Shown piece after piece: positions 1 to 9,603 of a stretch of DNA of 64,000 nucleotides. The first letter of the stretch is position 1. Each line of letters begins with the position of its first letter. This DNA is from Acidocella sp. 20-57-95. GTDB taxonomy: Bacteria; Pseudomonadota; Alphaproteobacteria; Acetobacterales; Acetobacteraceae. The notes beneath the pieces were generated by a model, which was given only the letters and a program-made list of their open reading frames with translations, was not told the DNA's origin and made no database searches. The stretch covers positions 124,001-188,000 of the forward strand of contig NCAT01000001.1 of NCBI GenBank assembly GCA_002255575.1, written 5' to 3'. The position numbers and the translations under genes were made by a program.

Positions 1-1334
1 CGGCGCTTCGGGTCCGTTTCAGCATCCAACAACGCACGGAAGGTCAGCATCTCGCCAAACACGCTGGCGGTTTCTGCCAAGGTTAAAGGCGTACCTGACA
101 TTAAATAGCCTTGGCGGGCCGCCAGCACCTGATGCACGCCATGCCCCAGCTCATGCGCGAGCGTCATCACATCGCGGGTGCGGCCATGGAAGTTCATCAG
201 CACATAAGGGTGCGCGGAAGGCACAGTTGGGTGCGCAAAGGCCCCGCCAGATTTGCCCGGGCGCAATGCCGCATCAATCCAGTTTTTTTCAAAAAATGGT
301 TTGGCGGTTGCGGCCAGTTCCGGCGTGAAGGCGCCATACGCATCGAGTACGCACGCCTTGGCTTGCTGCCAGGAGATTTCCTTATCGCCATCATCGGGCA
401 GCGGCGCATTACGGTCCCAATGCTGCAACTTCTCCAGCCCCAGCCATTTGGCCTTCATGCTATAATAACGGTGCGAGAGCTTGCCGTAGGACGAGACCAC
501 AGCGGCGGACAATGCATCCACCACCGCATCCTCGACCATATTCGAGCGGTTACGATAGCTCGACGGCTTTGGATAATGCCGCCATTTATCATCAATCTCT
601 TTATCTTTGGCGAGCGTATTGGTGATCAGTGAAAACAATTTCTCCTGCTTGGCCAAAGCCTCACCTACCGCCTTCCCCGCGGCTTCGCGCACCTGGCGGG
701 ACGGGTCAGAGAGCTTGTTCAGCACAGCAGAGAGTGTAAGTTCCTCGCCTCGCAACGAAATGCGCATGCCCGCCGTGGTCTCATCAAATAACCGGCTCCA
801 GGCCGCTGAGCCTGTGACGTCTTTTTCCAGTAGGATTTTTTCAAGATCATCAGAGAGCTGATGCGGCAGAAACACCCGCAAATCACGCAGCCACGAGGCA
901 TAATGCGCAAGTGACTGATCAGCCAGCTTCGCCGCCAAGGCCGCCTCATCGATGCGGTTAATCTCCAGCGTGAAGAACAATAGCAGGCTGTTGATGGTGG
1001 TGCCGCGCTCGCTCATGGTCTGGTAGAATTTGCCACAAGCGGGGTCGGTCGAATCAGCGGCAAATAATAATTGCGCGTAGCTGAGTGCTCGGCCCAGCCT
1101 CTCTTGGATGATTTCATATTCGGCGATCGCGCTACCCAGCTCGCCGCCATTCAGATTGGTGACCTTGCCCTGGTAACGCTTTGCAAAAGCCTCGGCCTGC
1201 GCCTGGATCTCGTTCAGGTCCGATGCAATCTTCGGGTCCGTGGCAGAGGCGTAAAGATCGCTCAAATCCCACACGGGCGGCCCAGATACGCCTGCCATAC
1301 CTTCGGGTTGATAAACTGGACCTGATTTGCGCAT
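1..1334 (-). CDS. pepF: Oligoendopeptidase F (M3 family), 3' end cut by window edge
   Basis: Cytoplasmic zinc metallopeptidase that cleaves short peptides. The frame is open from ATG at 1334 to the left edge, giving about 444 residues; the family is near 600, so the C-terminal part is missing. The zinc motif HELGH lies at residues 394-398 (bases 141-155) and is followed by the usual helix with GTPLTLAETASVFGE, which supplies the third ligand (Glu). The start is chosen because AAGGAG sits 10 bases upstream; a second in-frame ATG lies 12 codons later. The gene is divergent from the permease at 1416. Family assignment is firm. Physiological substrate is unknown, probably recycling of peptides. 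Confidence 0.93.
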   Translation of the reverse strand, partial: MRKSGPVYQPEGMAGVSGPPVWDLSDLYASATDPKIASDLNEIQAQAEAFAKRYQGKVTNLNGGELGSAIAEYEIIQERLGRALSYAQLLFAADSTDPACGKFYQTMSERGTTINSLLLFFTLEINRIDEAALAAKLADQSLAHYASWLRDLRVFLPHQLSDDLEKILLEKDVTGSAAWSRLFDETTAGMRISLRGEELTLSAVLNKLSDPSRQVREAAGKAVGEALAKQEKLFSLITNTLAKDKEIDDKWRHYPKPSSYRNRSNMVEDAVVDALSAAVVSSYGKLSHRYYSMKAKWLGLEKLQHWDRNAPLPDDGDKEISWQQAKACVLDAYGAFTPELAATAKPFFEKNWIDAALRPGKSGGAFAHPTVPSAHPYVLMNFHGRTRDVMTLAHELGHGVHQVLAARQGYLMSGTPLTLAETASVFGEMLTFRALLDAETDPKR

Positions 1335-1415
1335 CGAATAGGGGCTCCTTAACTCTCACTCTGATGTAAGCGTTAAAGTGCCTACGTCAAACCGCTATTG
1401 AACAGGGAACCAGCG

Positions 1416-2972
1416 ATGCCAACAAGCGCTTTGCGACGAGATGCCGGCAAATTCGGGCTATTATTTGCGAGCCTGGGCGGCATGATCGGCTCTGGCTGGC
1501 TGTTTAGCGCACTGAATGCCGCCAAAATCGCGGGCCCCGCCTCGATTCTCTCGTGGGTCATTGGCGGCGCGGCGGTTTTGCTGCTGGCGTTTGTGTATGC
1601 CGAACTCACCACCATGTTCCCCAGGCCCGGTGCCGTGATCGTGTTTCCGAAACTTTGCCATGGCAATCTTGCCGCCCAAATTATGAGCTGGGTGAATTTT
1701 TTGGCCTATGTCTCGGTCGCTCCGGTCGAGGCAGTGGCGGTGGTGTCCTACACCAACAACTACGTCCCCGGCCTGGTAGTGCCCGATAGCGGCGTGCTGA
1801 CACTTTTGGGCTTGGGCGCCGCGCTGGCACTGATGTTGCTGTTTATTCTGATCAATCTGCTCGCCATCCGGTTGGTGCTGGCGGTGAATAACGCCATCAC
1901 CTGGTGGAAGCTGGCGGTACCCACCCTCACGGTGGTGGCGATGATGTTCACCCATTTCCGCGCCGCCAACTTCACTGAATTCGGCTTTGCGCCTTCTGGC
2001 GTTGGCGGGGTCTTCGGCGCGGTCTCAGGGGCCGGGATTATTTTCACCTATCTGGGCTTCCGCCAAGCGATCGAGCTGGCCGGCGAATCGGCGGACCCGA
2101 AACATAATCTGCCCTTCGCCATTCTAGGCTCGGTATTGCTGTGCGTGCTGCTGTATGTGGGGCTACAAGTGGCGTTTATTGGCGCACTGGACCCTACGGA
2201 TTTGGCGCAGGGTTGGAGCCATCTGCACTTCACCGGTATCTCCGGCCCGTTCGCGGGGCTGGCGACCATTTTGGGCCTAAGCTGGCTGGCGATGCTGCTT
2301 TATGTGGATGCCGCCATCTCCCCGGCGGGGACCGGCATTATTTACAACACCACAGCCGCGCGGGTGATTTACGCCACCGCCCATGAAGGGTTTTTGGCCA
2401 AACGATTTGCCAGCGTATCGCCTGCCGGGGTGCCGGTGAATAGTTTGGCTCTTAGCTTCGTGGTGGGTTTATTGTTCCTCGCCCCGTTACCTTCATGGCG
2501 GCTGCTGGTGACGTATCTGTCTTCCATCGGCGTTCTGGCCTATGGGGTTGGGCCGGTGGTGTTGATTTGTTTCCGCAAAACCTTGCCTGAGAGCGAATTC
2601 CCCCGCCCATTCCGGCTGGCCTATGCGCCGCTATTCGCAACGCTGGCCTTCATCGTTTCCAACTTCGTGGTGTTCTGGGCAGGGGCGAGTGTGGCCAACC
2701 ATCTGTTCGGCGGGCTTGGAGCCGCGTTTGTGCTTTACACCGGCTACCAATTCGCCACCCGCCGCACGTTGGCGCACCTGAACTGGCGTGGTGCCTGGTG
2801 GTTCGCCCCTTACTTCGGCGGGCTATGGGCGATAACGGCCCATGGCGGCACCGGCTGGGTGCCCGCAATTTTGCTGGTGATCTTCAGTATCATCATCATC
2901 GCGCTTGCCCGCACTGCCGCGATGCCCGACCCGGTAGAAGCGCGCGCGCATTTTCATGACCAGATACAGTAA
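1416..2972 (+). CDS. APC-superfamily amino acid permease
   Basis: Inner-membrane secondary transporter of about 518 residues with some 12 to 14 hydrophobic segments. The N-terminal motif GGMIGSGWLF (about residues 21-30) matches the substrate-binding unwound helix of the APC superfamily, and this variant is typical of the aspartate:proton symporter-like branch. The substrate cannot be read from sequence. I prefer ATG at 1416, with AGGGA a few bases upstream, over a TTG at 1398 in the same frame. It stands alone, divergent from pepF and followed by a repeat-rich intergenic region. Confidence 0.85.
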   Translation: MPTSALRRDAGKFGLLFASLGGMIGSGWLFSALNAAKIAGPASILSWVIGGAAVLLLAFVYAELTTMFPRPGAVIVFPKLCHGNLAAQIMSWVNFLAYVSVAPVEAVAVVSYTNNYVPGLVVPDSGVLTLLGLGAALALMLLFILINLLAIRLVLAVNNAITWWKLAVPTLTVVAMMFTHFRAANFTEFGFAPSGVGGVFGAVSGAGIIFTYLGFRQAIELAGESADPKHNLPFAILGSVLLCVLLYVGLQVAFIGALDPTDLAQGWSHLHFTGISGPFAGLATILGLSWLAMLLYVDAAISPAGTGIIYNTTAARVIYATAHEGFLAKRFASVSPAGVPVNSLALSFVVGLLFLAPLPSWRLLVTYLSSIGVLAYGVGPVVLICFRKTLPESEFPRPFRLAYAPLFATLAFIVSNFVVFWAGASVANHLFGGLGAAFVLYTGYQFATRRTLAHLNWRGAWWFAPYFGGLWAITAHGGTGWVPAILLVIFSIIIIALARTAAMPDPVEARAHFHDQIQ

Positions 2973-3012
2973 TCGGTGTTCCCACCCTCCTGTCGGCATT
3001 CCCGCGCAGTTT

Positions 3013-3088
3013 CGTCATGCCCACGCAGGCGGGAGTCTTCTCACACCCAGCAAAAACAAGAAGATCCCCGCCTACACGGGGATGACGA
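3013..3088. repeat. Imperfect inverted repeat, CGTCATTCCCGC family
   Basis: Two arms of about 29 bases (3013-3041 and 3059-3088) are near reverse complements, each starting CGTCAT and ending TCTTCT at the spacer. A truncated copy of the arm start lies just before, at about 2995-3010. One arm recurs at 28523-28551 and a minimal version at 11035-11062. Such REP-like palindromes are common between convergent genes in proteobacteria and could fold as RNA hairpins. Confidence 0.75.
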
Positions 3089-3140
3089 TTGAAAAACCGT
3101 AGGGCGGATTAGCGCAGCACGACCCACCCCGCACACCAAC

Positions 3141-3235
3141 CCGTCATTGCGAGGCGAAGCCGAAGCAATCCATCTTGCCTGCTGAACACAAGAAAGATGG
3201 ATTGCCACGGTCGCTACGCGGCCTCGCAATGACGG
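3141..3235. repeat. Imperfect inverted repeat, CGTCATTGCGAGGC family
   Basis: The left arm begins CCGTCATTGCGAGGC at 3141. The right arm ends with its reverse complement at 3235, and both arms carry GCAATCCATCTT next to the roughly 20-base spacer. The element is about 95 bases and ends 7 bases after the argG stop, so it may serve as that operon's transcript end. No coding capacity is seen in 2973-3242. Confidence 0.75.
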
Positions 3236-3242
3236 GGAGTGG

Positions 3243-4469
3243 TTAGAGAGCCCCGCCGCGCCGCCCAATCGCCGCGCCCAACCGTAAGCGCAACGAGTTC
3301 AACTTAATAAACCCTGCCGCGTCCTGCTGGTTATAGGCCCCGGCATCATCCTCGAACGTCACCATCCGGGTGGAATACAACGAATTCGGGCTTTCCCGAC
3401 CAATCACCGTCACGTTGCCCTTATACAGCTTCAACCGCACCGTACCCGTTACCGAGTGCTGGCTGGTGTCGATCAGCGCTTGCAGCATCCGCCGCTCGGG
3501 CGAGAACCAGAAGCCGTTATAAATCAGCTCCGCATAGCGGGGCATGATGCTGTCCTTCAAATGGCCAGCTTCACGGTCCAAAGTAATGCTCTCAATCCCG
3601 CGATGCGCTGCCAGCAAAATGGTCCCGCCCGGGGTTTCGTACACCCCGCGGGACTTCATGCCCACGAAGCGGTTTTCCACCAAATCCAACCGGCCGATGC
3701 CGTTGGCTTTGCCGTACTCGTTTAGCTTGGTGAGAATAGTGGCCGGTGAGAGTGTCTCGCCATTAATCCCCACCGCATCGCCCTGATAAAACTCCACGCT
3801 GATGATGGTGGCTTTATCCGGTGCCGCTTCCGGCGAAATGGTGCGCTGGTACACAATCTCTTCCGGCTCCAGCGCGGGGTCTTCCAGAATTTTGCCTTCG
3901 GAGGATGAATGCAGCAAATTCGCATCCACTGAGAACGGTGCCTCGCCCCGCTTATCCTTGGTCACCGGTATCTGGTGCGCCTCGGCATATTCCAGCAGCT
4001 TGGTGCGCGAGGTCAGTTCCCATTCCCGCCACGGCGCGATCACCTTAATATTCGGGTTCAGCGCGTAATAACCCAGCTCGAACCGCACCTGGTCGTTACC
4101 CTTGCCGGTCGCGCCATGCGCTACGGCATCAGCCCCCACCATCTCGGCAATCTCAATCTGCCGCTGGGCGATCAAAGGCCTGGCGATCGAGGTGCCCAGC
4201 AGATACTGGCCCTCATAGAGTGCATTGGCCCGGAACATCGGGAAGACGAAATCCTTCACGAAGGTTTCGCGCAAATCCTCGATGAAAATTTGGCGGATGC
4301 CGAACATCTCGGCCTTCTTGCGGGCCGGCTCCAGCTCCTCGCCCTGGCCCAAATCGGCCGTGAAGGTCACAACTTCACAGTTATAGGTATTCTGCAGCCA
4401 GCGCAGAATGACGGAGGTATCGAGCCCGCCCGAATAGGCCAGCACGACTTTTTTGATATCTTTGCTCAT
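3243..4469 (-). CDS. argG: Argininosuccinate synthase
   Basis: ATP-dependent ligation of citrulline and aspartate to argininosuccinate, the penultimate step of arginine synthesis in the cytoplasm. The protein has 408 residues, normal for the family. The N-terminal P-loop-like AYSGGLDTS (about residues 10-18) binds ATP, followed by the conserved TADLGQGEE stretch. The start is set at ATG 4469 (MSKDIKK); the frame extends 23 codons upstream, but those codons overlap the preceding gene and match nothing in the family. It is last in a minus-strand run, 14 bases after the sterol desaturase-like gene. Confidence 0.96.
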   Translation of the reverse strand: MSKDIKKVVLAYSGGLDTSVILRWLQNTYNCEVVTFTADLGQGEELEPARKKAEMFGIRQIFIEDLRETFVKDFVFPMFRANALYEGQYLLGTSIARPLIAQRQIEIAEMVGADAVAHGATGKGNDQVRFELGYYALNPNIKVIAPWREWELTSRTKLLEYAEAHQIPVTKDKRGEAPFSVDANLLHSSSEGKILEDPALEPEEIVYQRTISPEAAPDKATIISVEFYQGDAVGINGETLSPATILTKLNEYGKANGIGRLDLVENRFVGMKSRGVYETPGGTILLAAHRGIESITLDREAGHLKDSIMPRYAELIYNGFWFSPERRMLQALIDTSQHSVTGTVRLKLYKGNVTVIGRESPNSLYSTRMVTFEDDAGAYNQQDAAGFIKLNSLRLRLGAAIGRRGGAL

Positions 4470-4483
4470 GAACGAGGCTTGTA

Positions 4484-5428
4484 TTAGCCCGCGAAGCCTC
4501 TGCCAAGGGCAGCGAGGAACATCTTGGCCCCCACCCATTGCTGGGCCAGATACCCCCCGGTCGCCAGCGCCTCAGGGGCCCGCGCATCGCCGGTTGGCAG
4601 ATACACGTCCGAAAAATCGGCCGTGCCGAACATCATGTCCCAGTACGGGAACACCGCCCCATAATTAACCGAAACCCGCCCCGCCGCCTTCATGGCATGG
4701 TGCAGACGGTGGAAACGTGGGGATATCAGCAGCCGCTCACCTACCCAGCCGAACGAGAGCCTTATATTGGCGTGCGACAGGCTTTCCATGAATTTCAGCA
4801 GCAATATCAGCAGCGGAAATTGCAGCGGCGGAATGCCGATCGCGAGGCCGATTACGAAGAACCAGATGAACGAGATCAGATCATCAAGAATATGGTTCCG
4901 GTCATCCGACCAGAAGCTCATCTGCCGCTGCGCGTGATGCAGCGCGTGCAGCGCGTACCAGGCCCGGAAGGTGTGGCTTAGCCGGTGCCGCCAATAATCG
5001 GCAAAATCCAAAATCAGCGCATAGACCAGGAACGTGATGAGCGGGTGGCCGAACAAGCCGGGGACCCACATTTCAAGGTCCGGCGGCACAAAGCCCCAAT
5101 CCACCAAGGTGCCGGTAAACACCACCTGCAACTGGTAGAACAGCAAAAAGCTGACAATCGGGATCACCCCCACCCGGTTGAGGATGGTATAAAGCACATC
5201 CACCGCCACCGCCTTACGGGACGCCCAGCGTTCCACCGGGAACAGCGCCTCCAACGGCCAGCAAACGGCATAGGTCACGATGACGGCGAACATGCCGTAC
5301 ACGCACACCAATGCCCAATCGAACGATAATTCCTCCCACTCCATCCAGCCAAAATGATACAAAACCGGTAAAATCACCGCCTGATCAATATCGCCTGCCA
5401 GACTGCTGAAAAACCGGTCGAGAAACAT
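4484..5428 (-). CDS. Sterol desaturase / fatty acid hydroxylase family membrane protein
   Basis: Integral-membrane di-iron oxygenase of 314 residues with several transmembrane helices. The three histidine boxes of the superfamily are present: HRLSH (148-152), HALHH (161-165) and HRLHH (239-243), plus an extra histidine at 218. They would bind the two irons that hydroxylate or desaturate a lipid chain or sterol-like ring. The substrate is not deducible; hopanoids, carotenoids or fatty acids are all possible. It lies 4 bases after the beta-propeller gene and 14 before argG, so the four minus-strand genes are probably one transcript. Confidence 0.85.
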   Translation of the reverse strand: MFLDRFFSSLAGDIDQAVILPVLYHFGWMEWEELSFDWALVCVYGMFAVIVTYAVCWPLEALFPVERWASRKAVAVDVLYTILNRVGVIPIVSFLLFYQLQVVFTGTLVDWGFVPPDLEMWVPGLFGHPLITFLVYALILDFADYWRHRLSHTFRAWYALHALHHAQRQMSFWSDDRNHILDDLISFIWFFVIGLAIGIPPLQFPLLILLLKFMESLSHANIRLSFGWVGERLLISPRFHRLHHAMKAAGRVSVNYGAVFPYWDMMFGTADFSDVYLPTGDARAPEALATGGYLAQQWVGAKMFLAALGRGFAG

Positions 5429-5432
5429 CGCC

Positions 5433-6431
5433 TTAAAGCACCTCCGCCGTCAGCTTACCGGGTTTGCGCATCTCAGTGTTGAGAAAAATCCCATGCGGGG
5501 AGCGGCCGACCGGAATAGTGTCATAATTCCCGCTCACCGGGTCCAGCACCGCCACCGCTTCGGCAAAGCGCAGGGCGATCCATAATTTCCCATCCGGCGC
5601 GACGCCAATATCATCCGGGCCACCAGGCAGCTTGTAAACGCGCCTTACCGCCAGCGTTTCAGGGTCCAACGCCGCCAGCGACCCGCCGATGCGGTTGGAG
5701 ACATAGAGAGTGGATTTGTCCGCGGTGAGGAAAATATTATGCGCACCCTTGCCGGTTTCCACATGGCGCAGAATGGCACCGCTCAAAGGGTCCAGCTCGA
5801 CAATGCCGTTAGCGCCCATAATACACACCAGAATTTTGCCCCGATGCCACAGCACGCCGGCCGGGGTGGGGCCAACTTTCACGCTCCAGCGGGTGGTCAT
5901 GCCGGTCAGGTCAAACGACACCAAACTATCGCTGCCCTGCATGGAGTTGAAACTCCATTTACTGTCGGGCGAAAAATCCAAATGGCTCGGCATTTTTCCG
6001 GGTGCGAAGCGCTTCACGAGTTTCAAGGTCACGCCATCATAAACATCAACATGATTGATGCGCAGCGCATTCACCACCAGGTATTTCTGGTCTGGCGTGT
6101 AGCCCAACTGATACGGGTCGGCGATGGTCATATGGCCAATCGGCTGAGCGGTAATGGGGTCTAGAATGAAAAGCGCATTGCCGCTGGCATCGCAGATATA
6201 AAGCTTGCTGCGGTCGGGCGTGAGCACCCAATGGCTCGGCTCACGGTAGGTGGGCAATGTGTTGATCACCTGCTTTGTGTTCATGTCGATCACACTCACA
6301 CTCGCAGCACCGGAATTCATCACCAAGGCCAGCGGCGCGGACGCGCTAGGGGGACCAGCTGGCGCGGTATCAGCCATGGCTGGGGTGAGGCCAAGAAGCG
6401 GGAGCGAGAGGAAGCTGCGGCGAAGGATCAT
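5433..6431 (-). CDS. Exported YncE-like (YVTN) beta-propeller protein
   Basis: Predicted periplasmic seven-bladed beta-propeller of 332 residues. The N-terminus carries RRSFLSL followed by a hydrophobic stretch and an Ala-x-Ala type cleavage site near residue 20, which would fit Tat or Sec export. Repeated blade units with SVIDMNT, LFILDP, KLYICDA and VAPDGKLWIALR motifs run through the whole protein. Family members have varied or unknown roles; none can be assigned here. Its start overlaps the stop of the upstream O-antigen ligase-like gene by 4 bases, indicating translational coupling. Confidence 0.8.
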   Translation of the reverse strand: MILRRSFLSLPLLGLTPAMADTAPAGPPSASAPLALVMNSGAASVSVIDMNTKQVINTLPTYREPSHWVLTPDRSKLYICDASGNALFILDPITAQPIGHMTIADPYQLGYTPDQKYLVVNALRINHVDVYDGVTLKLVKRFAPGKMPSHLDFSPDSKWSFNSMQGSDSLVSFDLTGMTTRWSVKVGPTPAGVLWHRGKILVCIMGANGIVELDPLSGAILRHVETGKGAHNIFLTADKSTLYVSNRIGGSLAALDPETLAVRRVYKLPGGPDDIGVAPDGKLWIALRFAEAVAVLDPVSGNYDTIPVGRSPHGIFLNTEMRKPGKLTAEVL

Positions 6432-7669
6432 GAACTCGCTTTAGGCCCATTAAATGCCGTTGCGAAGAGTGCGCTCACCCAAACGAAGAAAATGCTGCTT
6501 GTTGTTGCAATTAAAACATTATCTGTCGCCGCGTGCAGGGCGAACGCAATGAAAATCAGGCGCATCAAACCACGTTGCGCGGGGGGCAAAAACCGGCTGC
6601 CGCGCCAGCCCCACAGGGCTATTAAAACCACCAGCAAACCAAGCCCGATGAACCCGCCCTCCGCACCAATCCGCAGATATTCATTGTGGGCGGCATTAGT
6701 GCCGATGGTGGTGCTAAGGTTCGCGGTAACCGGCAGCACATACTTGCCCGCCCCAACCCCCCAACCGACCCAAGGTGACGCACCGATCGCGGTCTCGAAA
6801 TACGGCCAGACCAAATCCCGGTGCGAGAGATTGCCAGCCTCCCCTAATCTCACCAGATCAAACACTCTGATAAAAGAAAGCGCGTTTGCAAATATCACCG
6901 CCGCACTGGTCAGCCCCCCGGTGAACGCCAGAAACATAATTTTGCCCCGCATTGAGACGGGTGAGGCCGGTTGCAGCACCGCAAACGCGGTGGCCAGGAG
7001 CGCCAGCGCCAGCGGCACGCGTGCGCCGGTGGCAAACAAAATCAACAGGTTAACAAACAAAAAGCCAATTTCCACCAGGCGGGGGCGCGCAGAATATTCT
7101 ATAAGCCCGGCATAAACGCCAATGAGCGCAAACCCCGCCAGAAACGCCGGCTCACCCGAGGCCCCCAAACGCAGCGCCCCTTGCTCAACATCATATAGTG
7201 GCTGCACGCCTAGGGCTTGCAGGAACGCCCCAAACGCCACGGTGCAGGCGGGCGCGATCACCACCGTGCGTACCACCGCCCGGCACCACCCCAAAGGCAA
7301 CCGGACAAAGCCAAATACAAACGGCACCGCCGAGCCCACCAGGGAGCGTAAACTAGAGAGCAAACTAAGCCCCGGATACAGCCCATGCGCCAAACCGGTG
7401 ATAAACATAAACCCAAACGCCAAGCTGGGACTATAACGGTCAGTCTTCACCCCACTGCGCATCGCCACTGCCGCCGCCAAAGCCAGCCCCACGGCTTTCA
7501 CCGCCGCGATTATCGTCTCGTACCCGCCTACCAGCCCCGCCAACCAGATATCGGGCGAGGTTTCCAGCACCAGCACCCACAACACGGTGGCCACCACCGG
7601 AAACCCAACCGCTATGCCAAAGGCGCTAACCAACGCCTGGACGCCTAAGATGATCGCAAAAGGCGTCAT
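6428..7669 (-). CDS. O-antigen ligase / polymerase-like membrane protein (Wzy_C type)
   Basis: Polytopic inner-membrane protein of 413 residues with about 10 to 12 hydrophobic helices. The large periplasmic loop carries the pattern expected of the WaaL/Wzy_C superfamily: NLSHRDLVWPYF, then SPWVGWGVGAGKY, then AHNEYLRIGAEGG (about residues 290-355). Members ligate or polymerise undecaprenyl-linked glycans on the periplasmic face. Whether this one is a ligase or a polymerase cannot be told. It is the first gene of the run ending in argG and is divergent from the esterase at 7733. Confidence 0.8.
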   Translation of the reverse strand: MTPFAIILGVQALVSAFGIAVGFPVVATVLWVLVLETSPDIWLAGLVGGYETIIAAVKAVGLALAAAVAMRSGVKTDRYSPSLAFGFMFITGLAHGLYPGLSLLSSLRSLVGSAVPFVFGFVRLPLGWCRAVVRTVVIAPACTVAFGAFLQALGVQPLYDVEQGALRLGASGEPAFLAGFALIGVYAGLIEYSARPRLVEIGFLFVNLLILFATGARVPLALALLATAFAVLQPASPVSMRGKIMFLAFTGGLTSAAVIFANALSFIRVFDLVRLGEAGNLSHRDLVWPYFETAIGASPWVGWGVGAGKYVLPVTANLSTTIGTNAAHNEYLRIGAEGGFIGLGLLVVLIALWGWRGSRFLPPAQRGLMRLIFIAFALHAATDNVLIATTSSIFFVWVSALFATAFNGPKASS

Positions 7670-7732
7670 GCGCGCCAGCCATTCACTGTGAGGTCTTGAG
7701 CATTCTCATCCATGCGCCGATGTTAGAGACAA

Positions 7733-8497
7733 ATGATTCTCAACTCCATCGAACAAGGCTCCGGCCAACCAATTATTTTGCTGCACGGATTATTCGGCGC
7801 GGCCAAAAATCTTGGCGTGCTCGCGCGCGGCTTAAGTGCTTGTGCCCGCGTGATATCGTTAGACCTGCGCAACCATGGCGACAGCCCGCATAGCGCTGAA
7901 ATGACCTACCCTGCCATGGCACATGACGTGGCCGAAACCATCGCCGCCCTTGGCATTCATTCCGCTATGCTGGTCGGCCATTCAATGGGCGGCAAGACAG
8001 CCATGCATGTGGCGCTCAATCACCCAGACCTGATCAGCAAACTTGCAGTGCTGGACATCGCGCCCGTGACCTATCAGCACGGTTACGACGCGTTCGCCGC
8101 CGCCATGCAACAATTATCACTTAGCCCCAGCCTGACCCGCGCGGTCGCGGACGCCACCTTGGCAGAAAACATCCCTGACCCTTCCTACCGGGCCTTCCTC
8201 CTCAATAATCTCATACTGGGCGATGCCCCGCGCTGGCGTGTCGCACTCAATGAAATCCGCGCCGCCATGCCGGAAATGCTGAAATGGCAAGACCCACCAG
8301 ATACCGCGGCCTTCCCTAACCCGGCTTTGTTCCTGCATGGCGGTAAGTCCGACTACGTGCGCCCCTCCGCGCATGAAAAAATTGCGGCGCTATTTCCCGA
8401 TGCCAGAATCGAAACCATCGAGAACGCTGCGCATTGGCTGCACGCGGAGCAACCCCAAGCCGTGGTTGCCGCCTTGCAAGCGTTTTTCTTCCCATGA
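7733..8497 (+). CDS. Alpha/beta-hydrolase, YbfF-type esterase
   Basis: Cytoplasmic serine hydrolase of 254 residues. HGLFG (18-22) forms the oxyanion region, the nucleophile is Ser84 in GHSMGG, and the C-terminal AAHWLHAEQP supplies the catalytic histidine. Order and length match the YbfF acyl-CoA or short-ester esterases. The natural substrate is unknown. The stop overlaps the ATG of the next gene (ATGA), so the two are translated together. It is divergent from the O-antigen ligase-like gene across 63 bases. Confidence 0.88.
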   Translation: MILNSIEQGSGQPIILLHGLFGAAKNLGVLARGLSACARVISLDLRNHGDSPHSAEMTYPAMAHDVAETIAALGIHSAMLVGHSMGGKTAMHVALNHPDLISKLAVLDIAPVTYQHGYDAFAAAMQQLSLSPSLTRAVADATLAENIPDPSYRAFLLNNLILGDAPRWRVALNEIRAAMPEMLKWQDPPDTAAFPNPALFLHGGKSDYVRPSAHEKIAALFPDARIETIENAAHWLHAEQPQAVVAALQAFFFP

Positions 8498-9603
8498 GTA
8501 CGCATTTCGACGTTCTGATCATCGGCGCCGGCATGGTCGGCGCCACCACCGCCGCTGCGCTGAGCACCACCCACAGGGTCGGGCTGGTCGAGGCCGAGGA
8601 ACAGGCGGGCTACCATACAACTGGCCGGTCAGCGGCCATCTGGATTCATAATTACGGCCCGCACGAAGTGCGCGTGCTCACCGGCCTGTCTCGTGATGTC
8701 TACCTCAACCCGCCGCCTGACATCTCCCCCGTGCCGCTCGGCACGGCGCGCCCCATCATCTACCTGGCCCCCGAAGACCAAATCCCGTTCCTCGACGGCC
8801 TGATCGGCCAGGACCTCGGCATCACCGAAATCCCGCTCGCGGACGTAAAATCCCAAGTCTCCGCCTATATCGAAGGCTACGCCGTCCGCGCGGCCTTGGA
8901 GCCCACATCCTTCGACATGGATGTCGCCGCGCTGCACCAAGCCTACCTGCGCCGCACCCGCCAAAATGGCGGCCAACTGATGCTGCGCAGCCGCGCCGGC
9001 AAAATCACCCGCCAGTCCGGCAACTGGCACGTGGAAACCTCTGGCGGCACCATTGTCACCGCCCCCATCGTGGTCAACGCCGCCGGCGCCTGGGGCGATG
9101 AAGTGGCGCAAATCGCCGGCCTTGCCCCCATCGGCCTGGTGCCCTGCCGCCGCACCGCCGCCATCATCGACCCCGCCCCCTACGATGTGACCAACTGGCC
9201 GCTGGTCCAGGCCGCCGATCATAGCTGGTACATTCGCCCGGAAGCCCGCGCCAAACTCATGGTCACACCCTGCGACGAAACCCCGATGCACCCGCATGAT
9301 GTGCAACCCGACGAGCTCGACGTCGCCATCGGCATCGACCGCATGCAACAAGCCCTCAACATCCCGGTCCGCCGCGTTGAACATGCCTGGGCCGGCCTGC
9401 GCACCTTCACGCCCGACCGCAACCTAGCCTTCGGCTTCGACACCGCCGCCCCCGGCTTCTTCTGGTGCGTCGGCCAAGGCGGCTACGGCATCCAAACCGC
9501 CCCCGCCGCCGGCCAACTCACCGCCGCCATGGTCGCCAATCGCGACCCAGGACCCGCCGGGGTTATCATCCCGGCGATAAACCCGATGCGGTTTAGGAAG
9601 TAA
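8494..9603 (+). CDS. FAD-dependent D-amino-acid dehydrogenase-like oxidoreductase (DauA/DadA group)
   Basis: Flavoprotein of 369 residues in the DAO superfamily. The dinucleotide-binding motif GAGMVGATTA starts at about residue 11, then GYHTTGRSAA (FAD contact), VNAAGAWGD in the middle and a C-terminal FFWCVGQGGYGIQT. The overall pattern, including NYG, ALHQAYLR, HDVQPDELD and WAGLRTF, closely follows D-arginine dehydrogenase of Pseudomonas as I remember it. However, the positions I recall as His48 and Glu87 there are Ile here, so D-arginine may not be the substrate. The start at 8494 overlaps the esterase stop (ATGA). Codon use is very rich in C-ending codons. Confidence 0.82.
   Translation: MSTHFDVLIIGAGMVGATTAAALSTTHRVGLVEAEEQAGYHTTGRSAAIWIHNYGPHEVRVLTGLSRDVYLNPPPDISPVPLGTARPIIYLAPEDQIPFLDGLIGQDLGITEIPLADVKSQVSAYIEGYAVRAALEPTSFDMDVAALHQAYLRRTRQNGGQLMLRSRAGKITRQSGNWHVETSGGTIVTAPIVVNAAGAWGDEVAQIAGLAPIGLVPCRRTAAIIDPAPYDVTNWPLVQAADHSWYIRPEARAKLMVTPCDETPMHPHDVQPDELDVAIGIDRMQQALNIPVRRVEHAWAGLRTFTPDRNLAFGFDTAAPGFFWCVGQGGYGIQTAPAAGQLTAAMVANRDPGPAGVIIPAINPMRFRK

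Noticed and set aside
8629..9384. Long open frame (251 codons) antisense to the flavoprotein gene
   Set aside because: It arises from the strongly GC-biased codon use of the sense gene; its Gly/Asp/Val-rich translation fits no family.
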